A DNA stretch of 64,000 nt from Macrobrachium rosenbergii (GCF_040412425.1 NC_089792.1:22472199-22536198); one strand, 5' to 3'; positions 1 to 14,220 are shown, counted from the first letter of the stretch. Numbers and translations: made by a program. Notes: generated by a model from the sequence alone, not told the origin.

Positions 1-80
1 TGCAAAATTTTGTTTGGTTCAGTCAAGCGGTTTAGATTTCTATAGCGTCCAAACAAATATACAAACATTCACTTTCATAT
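1..80 (+). repeat. dispersed repeat, copy A (related to 17522-17605)
   Basis: About 80 bp at the window edge aligns with 17522-17605 at roughly three quarters identity. Both contain TGCAAAATTTTGT, then TCAAGCGGTT, then AAATATACAA and CATTCAC. The second copy runs straight into a (TA)n array, while this one runs into AT-rich DNA. The family is not identified and the left part may lie outside the window. Confidence 0.6.
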
Positions 81-524
81 AATAAATTATCAAGGAGATA
101 CCAATAAACCTTAGTAGTTCTGCTCTAAATTTGAAAAGGCACTGCCGCATTAAACTTTAATCATTAATTAAAGGTTAATTATAAGTTACAATTCAACATT
201 AGCCACACTATATGACTTGCATACATTGTCTTACATTCATGAATATTGAACCCATTCCTTACCAGTGCCGCTTTCATTCAATTCTAGGAGAGCACTTTAT
301 ATTAACTAGTCTTTTCTCCTATTAATTCCAGATTATTTTACCCAACTATTGCTCTCTGTTCTCTATTTTCACCGGCGCCCACATTTTTACAATATCATCG
401 TATCAATGCACTCCTAAACCGCGCATTTGCTCCAAATTGTGAATACATCGTATTTCGAGATAACTATCCGATTTGCCCGCTTATGTTTTCTGAATGTCAT
501 ATGTGATCGAAGTAAATGGCGCAG

Positions 525-563
<39 letters not shown>

Positions 564-1098
564 AACCTCAGATCAGGCAGGATCACTTTAGAGTTTCTGA
601 GTCGTTTTCAGAACTTTAGTTAGAAGACTTTCCCACGGGAAATTAAGTTCTCTTGAATAGAAGTTGACTCTGAAACACATTTTTCAGTTGATGATTTTTA
701 CAGAACTCAGTCAGATATGCTTTCCTTATTAACACATCGTAAAATGCACCTATGTCTTACGATTCCAAACAGTGAATGAGTGAATAAAATGTAGAAAATT
801 GTTCAGATTACAGATTCCAAATTTTGAATAAAGAAAATGTCGAAATCCCTCACACTCAAGATTGTTTTGATTTCTAGATTTTGAGGGAAAACAAGAGAGG
901 AGATGATACCATATCACGAATGGGGGAAGAAACGCTGCTCTTCGCTTCGTGAATTTAAATTCTGGTGTTCGGAAAAGCTAGTTTCGCAAAACTGAATATG
1001 CAATTAATTTATTTGATTTGATTACGGAGACAGTGTCTCAATAATATTGTTAGTGGAAACAGATTAAGTTTTTATTATTTTCTCATTTTGTCTTCGTT

Positions 1099-1101
<3 letters not shown>
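81..1101. other. AT-rich non-coding DNA
   Basis: No coding, RNA or transposon signal was recognised. A (TC)n run lies at 528-561. Confidence 0.6.
528..561 (+). repeat. (TC)n microsatellite
   Basis: Uninterrupted TC dinucleotides, about 17 units. Confidence 0.97.
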
Positions 1102-1161
<60 letters not shown>

Positions 1162-1360
1162 TATATATATAGATATATGTATATATTATATATATAATAT
1201 AAATACAATGTATGTATTTATGTATGTATATATACATATATATATGAATATATATAAATGTGTATATGTATGTATATATACATATTTATATATGAATATA
1301 TATATATTTATATAATGTGTGAATATACACTATACATTATATATATAAATATGCATACAC

Positions 1361-1432
<72 letters not shown>
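1102..1432. repeat. compound (TA)n/(TATG)n microsatellite
   Basis: Two pure TA blocks (1102-1157 and 1365-1432) flank a degenerate TATA/TATG/TATACA zone. The YIYIYI open frames across it are translations of the repeat, not genes. Confidence 0.95.
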
Positions 1433-2399
<967 letters not shown>

Positions 2400-3298
2400 T
2401 GTTATCATTTATTGTTCAATTTACGTAATTTTCACAGCCCTGCCAGCCAAGAATACACGTAACCTGTCACTATTAACCTCAAAGACAGGCGTTAATTAGC
2501 CAAAGGTCGCCAGTTAAGGGTAATTAACCTAACAAAGAATATTCAAGGAATAAAGACTTTATGATAAACGTCACCAACTGTGTGCGAATCTCTACTCGTT
2601 AAGATGGTATTAAATACAACGCAACAGGTTCTCCAAACAGTGAATGAGACACAAAGAAAGCATAGAGACTTAAAATGATTTGCTTAACCTAAATCCTAGT
2701 TATTTTACTGGAATAAAGGGGATGAAGCTAACAATATAATAATTTGGCTTAATCTTAGACTTCGTACAAGCGATTACCTTCAATGGTGGCTGGAGAATGA
2801 AACAAAGAAAGATTTGGAAATACAAAAAGACGATAAAAGAATGGGCGAAGTTTTGAACAAAACACAGACTTTACCTTATGATGAATGTTGTTGCGCATAC
2901 AACGGACGATCGGAAGTTCTGGAAAATGGTCGTCACTAGGATTAAGAGACAGCCCGAATACGTCTTCTCTCCCACGATAGCTGAATCTCTCTCTTGTCGG
3001 ACCAGCGCTGGGTCAACATGCAGGCATTCATAACCTCGGGGTCTATCAAAAACATTCGCCAAAGGACAGGTATAAAGGGAAAAAGAGACTTTAGGACCAC
3101 CGTTACTAGAGAATATTGGAAAACCCTCTCTAAGGTTTATCCCTAATGCCATCGGCATATTTCTGTTTTGAACTAGCTCTCTGTCTCTGCTATGATCGTT
3201 ATTTTTGTTGCCTGGCCTACCTGCCACTGATTCTCTGTCGAGTCAATCTGACTAAAATTACTACATAAATACCTCGACTAAACAGCAGTAATATTTAT

Positions 3299-3312
<14 letters not shown>
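2400..3312. other. AT-rich DNA holding one unassigned minus-strand frame
   Basis: No known repeat was recognised. An open frame at 2871-3227 (minus) is listed separately. Confidence 0.4.
2871..3227 (-). CDS. unidentified open reading frame, 118 codons
   Basis: The frame starts MAGRPGNKNNDH and has a mixed, protein-like composition with few low-complexity runs. No domain, signal peptide or membrane segment was recognised. Just after the end of the sense frame the DNA reads AAG-GTAAAG, which resembles a splice donor, so it could be an exon reading through. A frame of this length is also expected by chance in 64 kb. I do not assign a function. Confidence 0.15.
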   Translation of the reverse strand: MAGRPGNKNNDHSRDRELVQNRNMPMALGINLREGFPIFSSNGGPKVSFSLYTCPLANVFDRPRGYECLHVDPALVRQERDSAIVGEKTYSGCLLILVTTIFQNFRSSVVCATTFIIR

Positions 3313-3356
<44 letters not shown>

Positions 3357-3362
3357 TATATA
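3300..3362. repeat. poly(A) then (TA)n
   Basis: A run of about 13 A passes directly into TA dinucleotides, an arrangement often seen at old retroposon tails. No retroposon body was recognised upstream. Confidence 0.9.
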
Positions 3363-3592
3363 CTGTATATGTATGTGTGTGTAGAGTATATTCATATATT
3401 GCTACATTAAATTAATTCCCCAACAGGCGGAGACTCCCCAGAAATCTCAAAACGAAGATCACTAACACATTTACACCTTGAATGCTGAGAGAGAGAGAGA
3501 GAGAGAGAACAGTGTCTGTTGTGTATGGAAATGCTTGATAACTTTATCAGACAAAAAAATTATCTTTTCTGTTGGACCTTATATGATAATTT

Positions 3593-3597
<5 letters not shown>
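3363..3597. other. short AT-rich spacer with a (GA)n run
   Basis: It contains (GA)n at about 3488-3507 and nothing else recognised. Confidence 0.5.

Positions 3598-3671
<74 letters not shown>
3598..3671 (+). repeat. (TC)n microsatellite
   Basis: About 37 uninterrupted TC units. Confidence 0.97.
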
Positions 3672-3673
<2 letters not shown>

Positions 3674-3863
3674 GTGTAATTTTTCAAGATCCATAGATTT
3701 TAATCAGTGATAATTAAGAGAAATTCAATCATTGCTAAGTCCTTGATATACAGATATTCTTAATTATATAAATTATAATTATGCTAATTAACTTGACCTT
3801 CAATTGTCATTAGTCAAAGATCAATTGAACAAAATTTCTCCTACGCAATATCACATTATTCCC

Positions 3864-4106
3864 TCAACGAGGACTCCCTGTAGGGGGGTTAGTGCCTCAG
3901 TGCACCTCATGCGGTGCACCGTAGGCATTACTTAAGGTTCTTCGCAGAGTTCCTTCGGCCCCTAGCTGCAACCCCTTTCATTCCTTTTACTGTACCTCCG
4001 TTCACAGTCAGTTTCCTTTTCAGCGCTGAATGACCTCATAGGTCCCAGCGCTCGGCCTTTGGCCTTAATCCTATAGTCTGTTCTGTTCTATTCTATTCAA
4101 CGAGGA
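3864..4106 (+). mobile_element. short retroposon (family 1, copy 1) with target-site duplications
   Basis: The body 3874-4096 is flanked by a perfect 10-bp direct repeat TCAACGAGGA (3864-3873 and 4097-4106), the mark of target-primed insertion. The head carries GTGCACCTCATGCGGTGCAC and CCTTCGGCCCCTAGCTGCAA. The tail carries AGCGCTGAATGACCTC, AGGTCCCAGCGCT and GGCCTTTGGCC, then a TTCTA-like simple repeat. A middle block present in the other copies is deleted. No RNA polymerase III A or B box was found, so it is a short interspersed retroposon of unknown head type rather than a proven tRNA SINE. Five more copies lie in this window. Confidence 0.88.
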
Positions 4107-4574
4107 ATTTTCACTCATGTTCATTCGCTTAGTGACTTGTCACCTGCCACTTAGAACGCAAGTGAAATCATTTAGAAAGAAGAGACGTCTCTTGGTTGCA
4201 GTGTTAACCTTAATATGAGAACAGACTCTTGTTCCCAACTCTTTCAATAACTTGAAAATTCTCCATTGCCAGGAATGTCCCAATTAATGATTCAGTTTTT
4301 TTGCTGTGGGTTGTCAAGTGCTGCTGTTGTCATGCAGACCCAAAGACAAGGTGATACAATGGTTTCTCCATGTCATTAATAGGCCTGATCTCAAGCGCCG
4401 TCCTATGGGATTTCAAGAAATCAAAATACGTTTTATCTTTTAAACAAACAATTCTTGATAACAGAATCATTCTTGCATCGGTATTCATTCAGTTTACGTA
4501 TCTCTCAGGCATTCAAGTACAATTAAATACAATGTAAAGCGTTATTGTAATTACTGAATTTATATTTGCGTGTA
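4107..4574. other. unique AT-rich DNA
   Basis: No feature recognised. Confidence 0.5.
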
Positions 4575-5111
<537 letters not shown>

Positions 5112-5114
5112 TAT

Positions 5115-5192
<78 letters not shown>
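5112..5192. repeat. (TA)n microsatellite
   Basis: TA dinucleotides with one AAT interruption. Confidence 0.96.
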
Positions 5193-5193
<1 letters not shown>

Positions 5194-6657
5194 CATATGT
5201 GTGTAATTATATACATACACGGTTATATATAAATACACACGCACATATAAATATATATATTATAAACAGAAAGAGGTTCCCTTGATTTAATTTCTCCAAA
5301 AATCGTTCTTCACGCAAAGTGATCTTGAGACTGTCTTTAAGCCTTTTGATTGGATCCCTTTTATTTTTCCTTTTTTATGAACGATATATGACCGGAACGT
5401 CAATTGTCCCTATTCCGAGAAACATTTGACAGATTCAGACGCCCATCACTTGTTGTCTGATTTGTTTTTGCCCATATCCATCCAGAATCAATATTCTGAG
5501 TCGTTTAATACATCTCTTATTTACATAATTTACATAAGAACATCGTTTCCATAGTGGTCAGATTCTTCGCGGTTATGTTATGCTGCGGGATGCTGCTGAC
5601 TTTGATTTCCTACTCGCCAAGTGGATGGTTCCCTTGATTTAATTATCGAGCATCTCTCTCTTCTTATTTGCAAGCGTATCCAAACAGTGTGAAGGATATG
5701 GGAAGATAAGAGGGCGTTGTGTTTAGTACAAGAATTACATACGTACCGTGTAAAAATTGATCAATATATACAGTATATGTGTGTGTGTATATGTGTATGA
5801 GTATGGAACAGCACGTATGGGAAGGTCAAGTCGTTTGTTCAATATACTTTGTTTTGGTGACGTTTGAAGACCAAGTCTGCCCCTCTCTCAAAGCTGTAAA
5901 ATTAAAAAAAATAGACGTTAAAACGGACTCAGGCTTAAATAAGTTTTAACATAACATGAAAGTATGAAAGGAAAACATGAGATAAATGTTAAAGTATACC
6001 GAGCAGTAACCGAAGGTGAAAACTGAGTGACGCTCGAGAGGTAGAGGAGTTGACGAGGTCAGAATATTTAGCTGGGGAACTGGCTGTTTGATGAAGAGTG
6101 ATTCAAGTATCGACAGCTGGTGATTTTTAAAAATTCTTGTGATCAATGATATTTACATTTTTTGGCGTAATCTCGTATGCATGTGAATTCAGGGTTTGAT
6201 AATTTTACACCGGTTCGGTAACTCAGCCATGATGAGAGTTTGTTCTCTCCTTCAACAACCTATTTGGAGCCCACCTACTGCCCAAGGTCACATCTGGGTC
6301 AGTTAAACAAATAAATGACTCCAGAAGTCATCAAAAGATTAAGCTCCACAGGGCTTTTACCTTAACATCTAACTGGAATAGTTTCTATGGAGAAATTTTA
6401 CGCTACCACCAGTATTTTGTTAATATTTGTTTTCCATCTAAGTTTTTGTATAGGCTAAACATCATTGTGAATTTTTAAATAATATTTTCCACTCAAAATT
6501 TTAAACACCAACAGTTCCAAAACTATCATTTTTGTGCAGGTGCCCCCGTTAATCTACGACAAACATTTTTATCAGGACTTGAGACAAACAATTACAAGTA
6601 TCTACCTCTCGTTGAGCTTAACATAATACCCGGTAACCCGATGACGATTGGATCTTT
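5193..6657. other. unique AT-rich DNA
   Basis: About 1.5 kb with no recognised gene or repeat. The short frame at 5946-6146 (minus) has no recognisable content. Confidence 0.5.
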
Positions 6658-6723
6658 GTTTAAATATAAACAGAAGCTTAATGCTTTGATGTTTAAGTAT
6701 AAACAGAAGCTTAATGCTTTGAT
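6658..6723 (+). repeat. 33-bp tandem duplication
   Basis: 6658-6690 and 6691-6723 are two adjacent 33-bp units that differ at one base (A to G). Each contains ATAAACAGAAGCTTAATGC. The near identity implies a recent duplication. Confidence 0.95.
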
Positions 6724-7057
6724 GACCTCGGTAGTCCTTCCACCCATATTTGCTGCTGTACATCTGTTTTGTAGCTTTGATTATATATACAGACGCCACC
6801 CTACTTATGAACATTCAACATACTAGCATTCAGAGATATAAACAAACGGGATCGCCAATTAAAACTGTGTTCAGAGCGCTCCCCTTTACCACCCGTATGT
6901 TCAAATTTTGTTTTGCGCCTCTATTCTGTACATCCATTACTGTATGTACAGTGTATTGTGTTTTAGGATGGGAAAAACGTACAGTACCATATTGACTTTA
7001 TATCATACTGTACTTGAATAAGCATGACGAGTACAGTAACCAACTTAATGTTTAGAT
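6724..7057. other. unique AT-rich DNA
   Basis: No feature recognised. Confidence 0.5.
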
Positions 7058-7348
7058 TTAGGCATACGTGCCAAGCCCTGGGCCAACTAAGGCCATTCAG
7101 TGCTGAAGCGGAAATTGACAGTAAAAGTTTGAAAGGTGTATCAGGTTGAAAACCCCGCAGTTGCACTATGAATCATTTGTTACGAGAGGTTGGACAGTAA
7201 GATGGAAGAAAGAGAATATGAACGGAGTTACAGTAAAAGGAATGAAAGCCGTTGCAGCTAGTGGCCGAAGGGACGCTGCAAAGACCCTTAATTAATGCCT
7301 ACATTGCACCGCACGGGGCGCACTGACGGCACTACACGCCTACGGAGT
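7058..7348 (-). mobile_element. short retroposon (family 1, copy 2)
   Basis: Read on the minus strand it has the same order as copy 1, and it keeps the middle block (GTGCAACTGCGGGGTTTTC region). On the plus strand one sees GTTGCAGCTAGTGGCCGAAG and TAATGCCTACATTGCACCGC. The tail end near 7060-7100 is diverged. Clear target duplications were not found. Confidence 0.82.
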
Positions 7349-7936
7349 TACTGACATTTCGACATACAAACGGCCCTCCGGAAAGTAACTGCTTTTATTG
7401 CGTCATCTAATGACGCAATATATATAAAATGTATCGTTTGTTTTTTATTGATATTAATTCTCATTAGGATCATTTTATTAGCAGCCAGTCTTGTCGTATA
7501 TCTAGCAGCTGTAGTTATAAGTAAAGTAGAAAATATAGAAGAAAATTTTATAAATCGAAATTCACGTCAATACTGTTAATTATAGCTTATTTAATATTAA
7601 ATATTTATTATTGAATATATAACTGAATAATATTTTTTGCATTTAATTTAGTTTAAGCGTCCTTTACTTGCAATCAAGCTGTTAGTTTCAGCAAGAACAC
7701 GTTTATGGATAAAAGAACTTCGTACATTATGTACTTCTATTTTCAGCAGCTTTCAGTAGAAAAACAAGTCACAAGAATGATAAGAGACAGAAGAATTGTT
7801 GGTAAACAACCTTCCTTTCACCTTGGCCAATTACAAAAATAGACAGAGCAAACAATGGCGCCTTTTTCTGCCAGTATCCCACGGAAAATGAAAAAGGTAT
7901 TGTTTTTTTTGATGTTAAGTCTCATTAGGATCATAT

Positions 7937-7939
<3 letters not shown>
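7349..7939. other. unique AT-rich DNA with a short perfect hairpin
   Basis: 7397-7406 (ATTGCGTCAT) and 7410-7419 are exact inverted repeats with a 3-nt loop. TGACG is present on both strands of the hairpin. Nothing else was recognised. Confidence 0.5.

Positions 7940-8001
<62 letters not shown>
7940..8001 (+). repeat. (TC)n microsatellite
   Basis: About 31 TC units. Confidence 0.97.
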
Positions 8002-8003
<2 letters not shown>

Positions 8004-8187
8004 CCAAATTAAAACCTGAACTTTAAGAAAGGAAAATCAATATATCTTTATGCAGTAGCCTGAAATCTTATTCCCGAAGTAGGGTGAATTTTAATATTAT
8101 TTTAAAACACCATTTTACCCCACATGACTGTTACTTTAATTGCATATTCAAATTTCTTTTAAGTATCCTTTATGGACAATTAAAACC

Positions 8188-8725
<538 letters not shown>

Positions 8726-8800
<75 letters not shown>

Positions 8801-8867
8801 TACATATATGTATATATGTATTTATTTGTGTGTATATATATGCACATATATATGTTTGTGTATATAT

Positions 8868-8940
<73 letters not shown>

Positions 8941-8960
8941 ATGTATATGTATATATATAT
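8726..8960. repeat. compound (TA)n microsatellite
   Basis: TA blocks at 8726-8794 and 8880-8936 with TATG/TGTG patches between and after. Confidence 0.96.
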
Positions 8961-9054
8961 TATTTATGCATATAAATATCGTGGATCATTAGGCTAATTA
9001 AGTTAATTTGTAATATCTTGGTTTGTCTAGCCTTGCTTTACCTAAGACCCACGT

Positions 9055-9335
9055 AATCCTGTCGAGTCGGTAGAGTTGTGGGCTGTTGCTTTCGCTAGGC
9101 CCGTTTTCGAGTCTCCGGCCGGCTAATGAAGAATTAGAGGAATTTATTTCTGGTGGTAGAAATTTATTTCTTGCTATAATGTGGTTCGGATTTCACAATA
9201 AGCTGTAGGTCCCGTTACTAAGTAACTAACTGGTTCTTAGCCACGTAAAATTAGTCTAATCCTTCGGGCCAGCCCTAGGAGGGCTGTTAATCAGCTCAGT
9301 GGTCTGGTAAAACTAAGGCATACTTAATTAAGGCT
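9055..9335 (+). mobile_element. tRNA-derived SINE (family 2), near full length
   Basis: The head (about 9055-9122) resembles a tRNA: GTCGGTAGAGTTGTGG fits the 3' half of a D arm, an anticodon-arm-like stretch follows, and TTCGAGTCTCCGG fits a T arm and B box. The body contains GGAATTTATTTCTGGTGGTA, TGTGGTTCGGATTTCACAAT and ATCCTTCGGGCCAGCCCTAG. It ends with CTCAGTGGTCTGGTAAAAC. I recall this sequence as common in decapods but could not check it. Target duplications are not obvious. It is a retroposed relative of a tRNA, not a functional tRNA gene. Confidence 0.8.
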
Positions 9336-9389
9336 GAAACTTGCCTAAAAAAAAGGACATAACAAATAAAATTAGATCAGGTCGCCAGT

Positions 9390-9746
9390 TGAGACCAGAG
9401 TTACTGAATATAGAGATTTATTCTGAACACATGAAGTAAATCAAGAACATTACTCAAACTACTAGTTTCAACATAGTAAAATAAAAGTGTTAGCTGATTT
9501 TTTACTGGAACTAACAACAGCTCCGTCTTCGACGCCTTAGGACATAAGATATTTCAGCATAAAGGAGTGAATAACGCAACGACTCAGGTCCTCTTGTGAC
9601 GCTTCTATAAAGCAAATTACTGCAAGCGCGTGCATTGAGGTTCTTGGTATCAAGGATGCTAATTCTTCTCCAAACAAGAGGATAGCCAGGTCCAAGGCGT
9701 ACACAATTCTGAATGAGACGTATCCAGATAACGCCCACGTGTTACA
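9390..9746 (-). mobile_element. possible LTR of an LTR retrotransposon, with primer-binding-like site
   Basis: On the minus strand the segment begins TGTAACACGTGGG and ends TCTCA. An AATAAA signal lies about 35 nt before that end. Immediately beyond comes ACTGGCGACCT, which resembles a tRNA-complementary primer binding site (TGG start) of Ty3/gypsy-type elements. The internal region is cut off within tens of bases by unrelated DNA. No second LTR was found in the window, and the two overlapping minus-strand frames here have no recognisable domain. Chance resemblance is possible. Confidence 0.3.
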
Positions 9747-10573
<827 letters not shown>

Positions 10574-10777
10574 CATATACATTTATATTTACATTTATTA
10601 AGAATAAAGTGTTTTCGCATCTTCTATATAATGAGTCTTTTATATCCTTCCTTTTGATAATCTTCCTCATTTCTTTTGTAAATTTCATCTGGGAAAACTT
10701 CTTGGATTTACTCCTTCCCTTTTGTGACGCTTATTTGTCAGTCTTTCTGCTTGTCTCTATATCATTGTTTTTTTAAC

Positions 10778-11116
10778 TATGTAAATTTTGGGATTGTAAT
10801 TGGAATATAAAATTTAGGCCAAAGGCCAAGCGCTGGGACCTATGAGGTCACTCAGCGCTAAAAGGGAAATTGAAAGTAAAGAAGGTTTTAAAGTTGTAAC
10901 AGGAGGAGAACCTCGCAGTTGCACTATGAAAAAATTGTTAGAAGGGGCTTGAAAATAAAATGGAAGAAAGATAATATGAACGGAGGTACAGTAAGAAAAC
11001 TGAAAGAGGGCGCAACTAGGAGCCGAAGGGACGTCGCAAAGAATCTAAAGTAATGCCTACAGTGCACCGCGTGAGGCGCACTGACGGCACTACTCCCCTC
11101 TGGGGGTTATGTAAAT
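10778..11116 (-). mobile_element. short retroposon (family 1, copy 3) with target-site duplications
   Basis: The body 10787-11107 is a long copy including the middle block, flanked by a perfect 9-bp direct repeat TATGTAAAT (10778-10786, 11108-11116). Plus-strand landmarks are GGCCAAAGGCC, AGCGCTGGGACC, ATGAGGTCACTCAGCGCT, CTCGCAGTTGCACTATG and TAATGCCTACAGTGCACCGC. The tail (minus-strand 3' end) lies at the 10787 side and reads AATTTTATATTCC on the minus strand. Confidence 0.88.
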
Positions 11117-11527
11117 GTACCCGTTTAGAAAGTAGAGTTTTGTCTGGATGGACTTGCATACTAATGTGTTCATTTTGTATACTGAATGAAACCGCATCAA
11201 CGATAAGAGACCCAATAAACTTCTGCTTGATGCATATGATGTTTAGTTCTGCTATCAGAATTAATGTCAGTCCTCTGGTTGTGATTTTTTTCGTGAAAAT
11301 TTGACACAGCAGACACATCCTTAGAACTATGGAAGTGTGACCTTACTCCTTCTCCCTCCACGGAGCTGTGCCTTTAATCCTTAAATTATGAAGAAATAAA
11401 GTTATTTTAGCTGATTATTATTAAGGTCACCCATTTTGTAGAGGTCCCTTGAGGTAACCACTTTTTAGAGGTCAATCTGTTTGCTATTTGATGGTATACT
11501 ATGATGGTCTCCCGTTAGTTATCATGA
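11117..11527. other. unique AT-rich DNA
   Basis: No feature recognised. Confidence 0.45.
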
Positions 11528-11758
11528 TTACTTGATGCGCTCTTCCACCGCGCTGTCCCAATATCGGTTATCGGGTATGAGTTGCTGACTCTCGCGTAAG
11601 CACCGCATTGCATGAGTTCCCTGTTTGGTGTCTACATATTCAACCTGGTCTTTCAAAGCGTCTTCCAGCATTTGTGGGTACGCAGTGCACTTGAGGAAAT
11701 GATTGTCGTTTTGTTGTATCGGGACGTAAAGATTGGGAATACATTTTTCGGAACTCAT
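11528..11758 (-). CDS. unidentified small protein or exon, 76 codons, coding-like base use
   Basis: The frame starts with an ATG that has A at -3 and ends EERIK-stop. By my count 41 of 76 codons end in G or C, well above the surrounding base composition. All common residues including Trp, Cys and Tyr are used without low-complexity runs, and the C-terminal part reads RYWDSAVEERIK. Three cysteines are present but form no recognised motif. No signal peptide or membrane segment is visible. No poly(A) signal lies close downstream on the minus strand. It could be a small intron-less gene, a terminal exon, a processed pseudogene or part of an unrecognised transposon. No family was recognised. Confidence 0.33.
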   Translation of the reverse strand: MSSEKCIPNLYVPIQQNDNHFLKCTAYPQMLEDALKDQVEYVDTKQGTHAMRCLRESQQLIPDNRYWDSAVEERIK

Positions 11759-13007
11759 ATTGGTCGTGAGATCTAGAACCGAAACTTCATGGAAAGCGGA
11801 TGCAGTATTGAGGAAGTCTCTGCAGTGTCTCGTCTGTTGCTAGGGGAGAGTAAAGGGACCGAGATATATGATTATAGATGTTGCTTTAATTCAGTTTTGC
11901 TCGTGCCAGTGTGCTCTCCGAGTGCTGGAAATTGAGCATTGTAGTTGGAAATTGAACATATACTGTTTGCAGCTTATAATATATAGGTAAATTTGGAAAA
12001 TTATCACCAACAGTCTCGGATTTCTGCTGTCTATCTACTTTACTTAGCCAAGCATAGATCGTCATTTAATTTTACCATATTATAGTGTTATCATACCAGA
12101 CTGTGTGGTAGAATTATTTACTTGAAGTCCACTGAAAGTATTATTTAAAAAGCAGCATTTTTTATCATAACTAATGATAGACCTCAACTCTGAAGCATTT
12201 TAAACTTAGCCGCAATGCACATCAGAATGTCAGCTTTGCATGACTAAAGGCATAATGCAGAGATTAAGCTGACCTCGTGAAAAATGATTTGCAGACACAA
12301 ATTGAGTTCACCTATCTTCGGACGATCTTTGGAGCTAGCCAGCCTTGTCGTAAGGCTTAGCAATCCATCTCAGTCAGAGTCAGTGTTAAAAGCGAAGGTG
12401 AAGGGTAGCACAATTATGTCACGTTTTCATGAATAACATGATTTATCGCCCGGGCCAATTTTAGGAAACTATTTAAATGCATTAGAATGTTATGAGGGAT
12501 CGCATGCTTATCATCAAAGCATAGGTCGAGAGAGACATAAGGAAGAACTAAACATCACGTGAATCTACGAGTGATAGATATAAAGAGAGAGAGAGAGAGA
12601 CTTTTCTTTACATTGCTCAAGATAAACCGGCCGTGTGAACAAAATTTTGCTTGAAGGAAGTTTCTTTACCCCCGAATATAACTGAATTTAGAAATTAGGG
12701 AAAATAAGAAGCTTTTTACCAGTGGGAGTAGCTAGTTTTTTTTTATATCTATAAAAGTATATGTAACTTTTGAATTTTCTTTGTTGATGTTGGGTATGCA
12801 GTTGTTAAGAGAAATTACCTTTAAATGTCTTCAAGGTAATTTTTTTCATTTTACTATGTATTAAAGATGTTATATGTTAGTATGTAGTTTTAGTTAATTG
12901 TTATTTTAATTAGTAAACTTCCTTAGATTTTCAGTTGTGTATATTGTGCAAAAATTATGTAATAATTACGAGGCAAATTTCTGTTGGAATCCTTATGTGG
13001 ATGAACG

Positions 13008-13009
<2 letters not shown>
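11759..13009. other. unique AT-rich DNA
   Basis: No gene or interspersed repeat was recognised. A short (GA)n run lies near 12583-12600. Confidence 0.5.
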
Positions 13010-13100
<91 letters not shown>

Positions 13101-13171
13101 ACCGTTTAAGTAAATTCTCATTTTGCTTCTATGTGTGTGTGTATTTGTGTGTGTGTGTGTGAGTGTGTGTA
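13010..13171. repeat. (TA)n and nearby (TG)n microsatellites
   Basis: TA 13010-13100, then 30 bp of unique sequence, then TG-rich 13132-13171. Confidence 0.95.
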
Positions 13172-14019
13172 GGATTTTCCAGGTTTTCATAGATTCATGT
13201 ACGTCGGTACATTTCATTACTATTGCCTCATGTAATCATGTACAGTACTTTTGAGCACAGTTTAATTAGTCATTCAACGCTTCAGATGAAACGAAAATTC
13301 CGGAAATTAGTTTTTGTTATTTTTCTTAACGTGACTCCTGGGAAACTGGATTTAGAATTTTGTTTGGCGAGCTGGCATGATTGCATTAATGACACGTCAT
13401 CGTTCTGAAAGGGTCAAAAGTTGCCAGATTTTTAATCCCCCTTGTGGTAGCCTGCATTTATATCAAGCGAACTCTCTCCTCCCACCTCAGAGTGTTGGTA
13501 TTAACTACCTATGACAAACAAATTTCCTGAATTTTAAAAAGGGAATAAATCTTTGAAGTTTGTGGAACATATTAATCATAACATGAATGAAAGCAGAAAA
13601 AAACTAGTGATAGTATATCAGAAGATGGATAAAAAATATATCAGGTGATTATAACTATTAAAAGAGGAAATTTGCTTCCTCTGAAACTCTAGATACAGAA
13701 ATTATAAAAAAACCGATGTGAAATGTTTTCTTTTTCTAGTTTCAGATATGCACAGCTGAGGTCTCCCTGGGATATTATATATGTGAGTATTGTATTATGA
13801 TTTTATTTTAGTTTGAACATCCTTTAATGATTGACTGTTTTGTACTAATTTTTATACAAACCAAAATATCTCTCAAGAATGGCAGTGCTACTCCACAATA
13901 CTCGGTTTTATTCACGGGCTCATTTTATTAGCGTTTCCTTCCAGAAATGAGAAGTTTTCCTTCGTTGGGTTAGTTACCTTATAGTACTTGCTTTCTTTAA
14001 GAAGAAAATATCTTATAAA
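13172..14019. other. unique AT-rich DNA
   Basis: No feature recognised. Confidence 0.5.
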
Positions 14020-14022
14020 ATA

Positions 14023-14079
<57 letters not shown>

Positions 14080-14082
14080 GTG

Positions 14083-14140
<58 letters not shown>
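14020..14140. repeat. (TA)n microsatellite
   Basis: Two TA blocks separated by ATGTGTATATATA. Confidence 0.97.
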
Positions 14141-14143
<3 letters not shown>

Positions 14144-14219
14144 ATTTATTTTATTTCTTTATTTCTGATTGTTTTGCATTTTGTGTAAAAATTGACAGTA
14201 TTTTTGTACGATTAAGTCA

Positions 14220-14220
<1 letters not shown>

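Noticed and set aside
3478..3710. Frames with Ser-Leu or Arg-Glu runs
   Set aside because: They are translations of (TC)n or (GA)n microsatellites.
11016..11318. 100-codon minus-strand frame
   Set aside because: It overlaps the head of retroposon copy 3 and has no independent coding signal.
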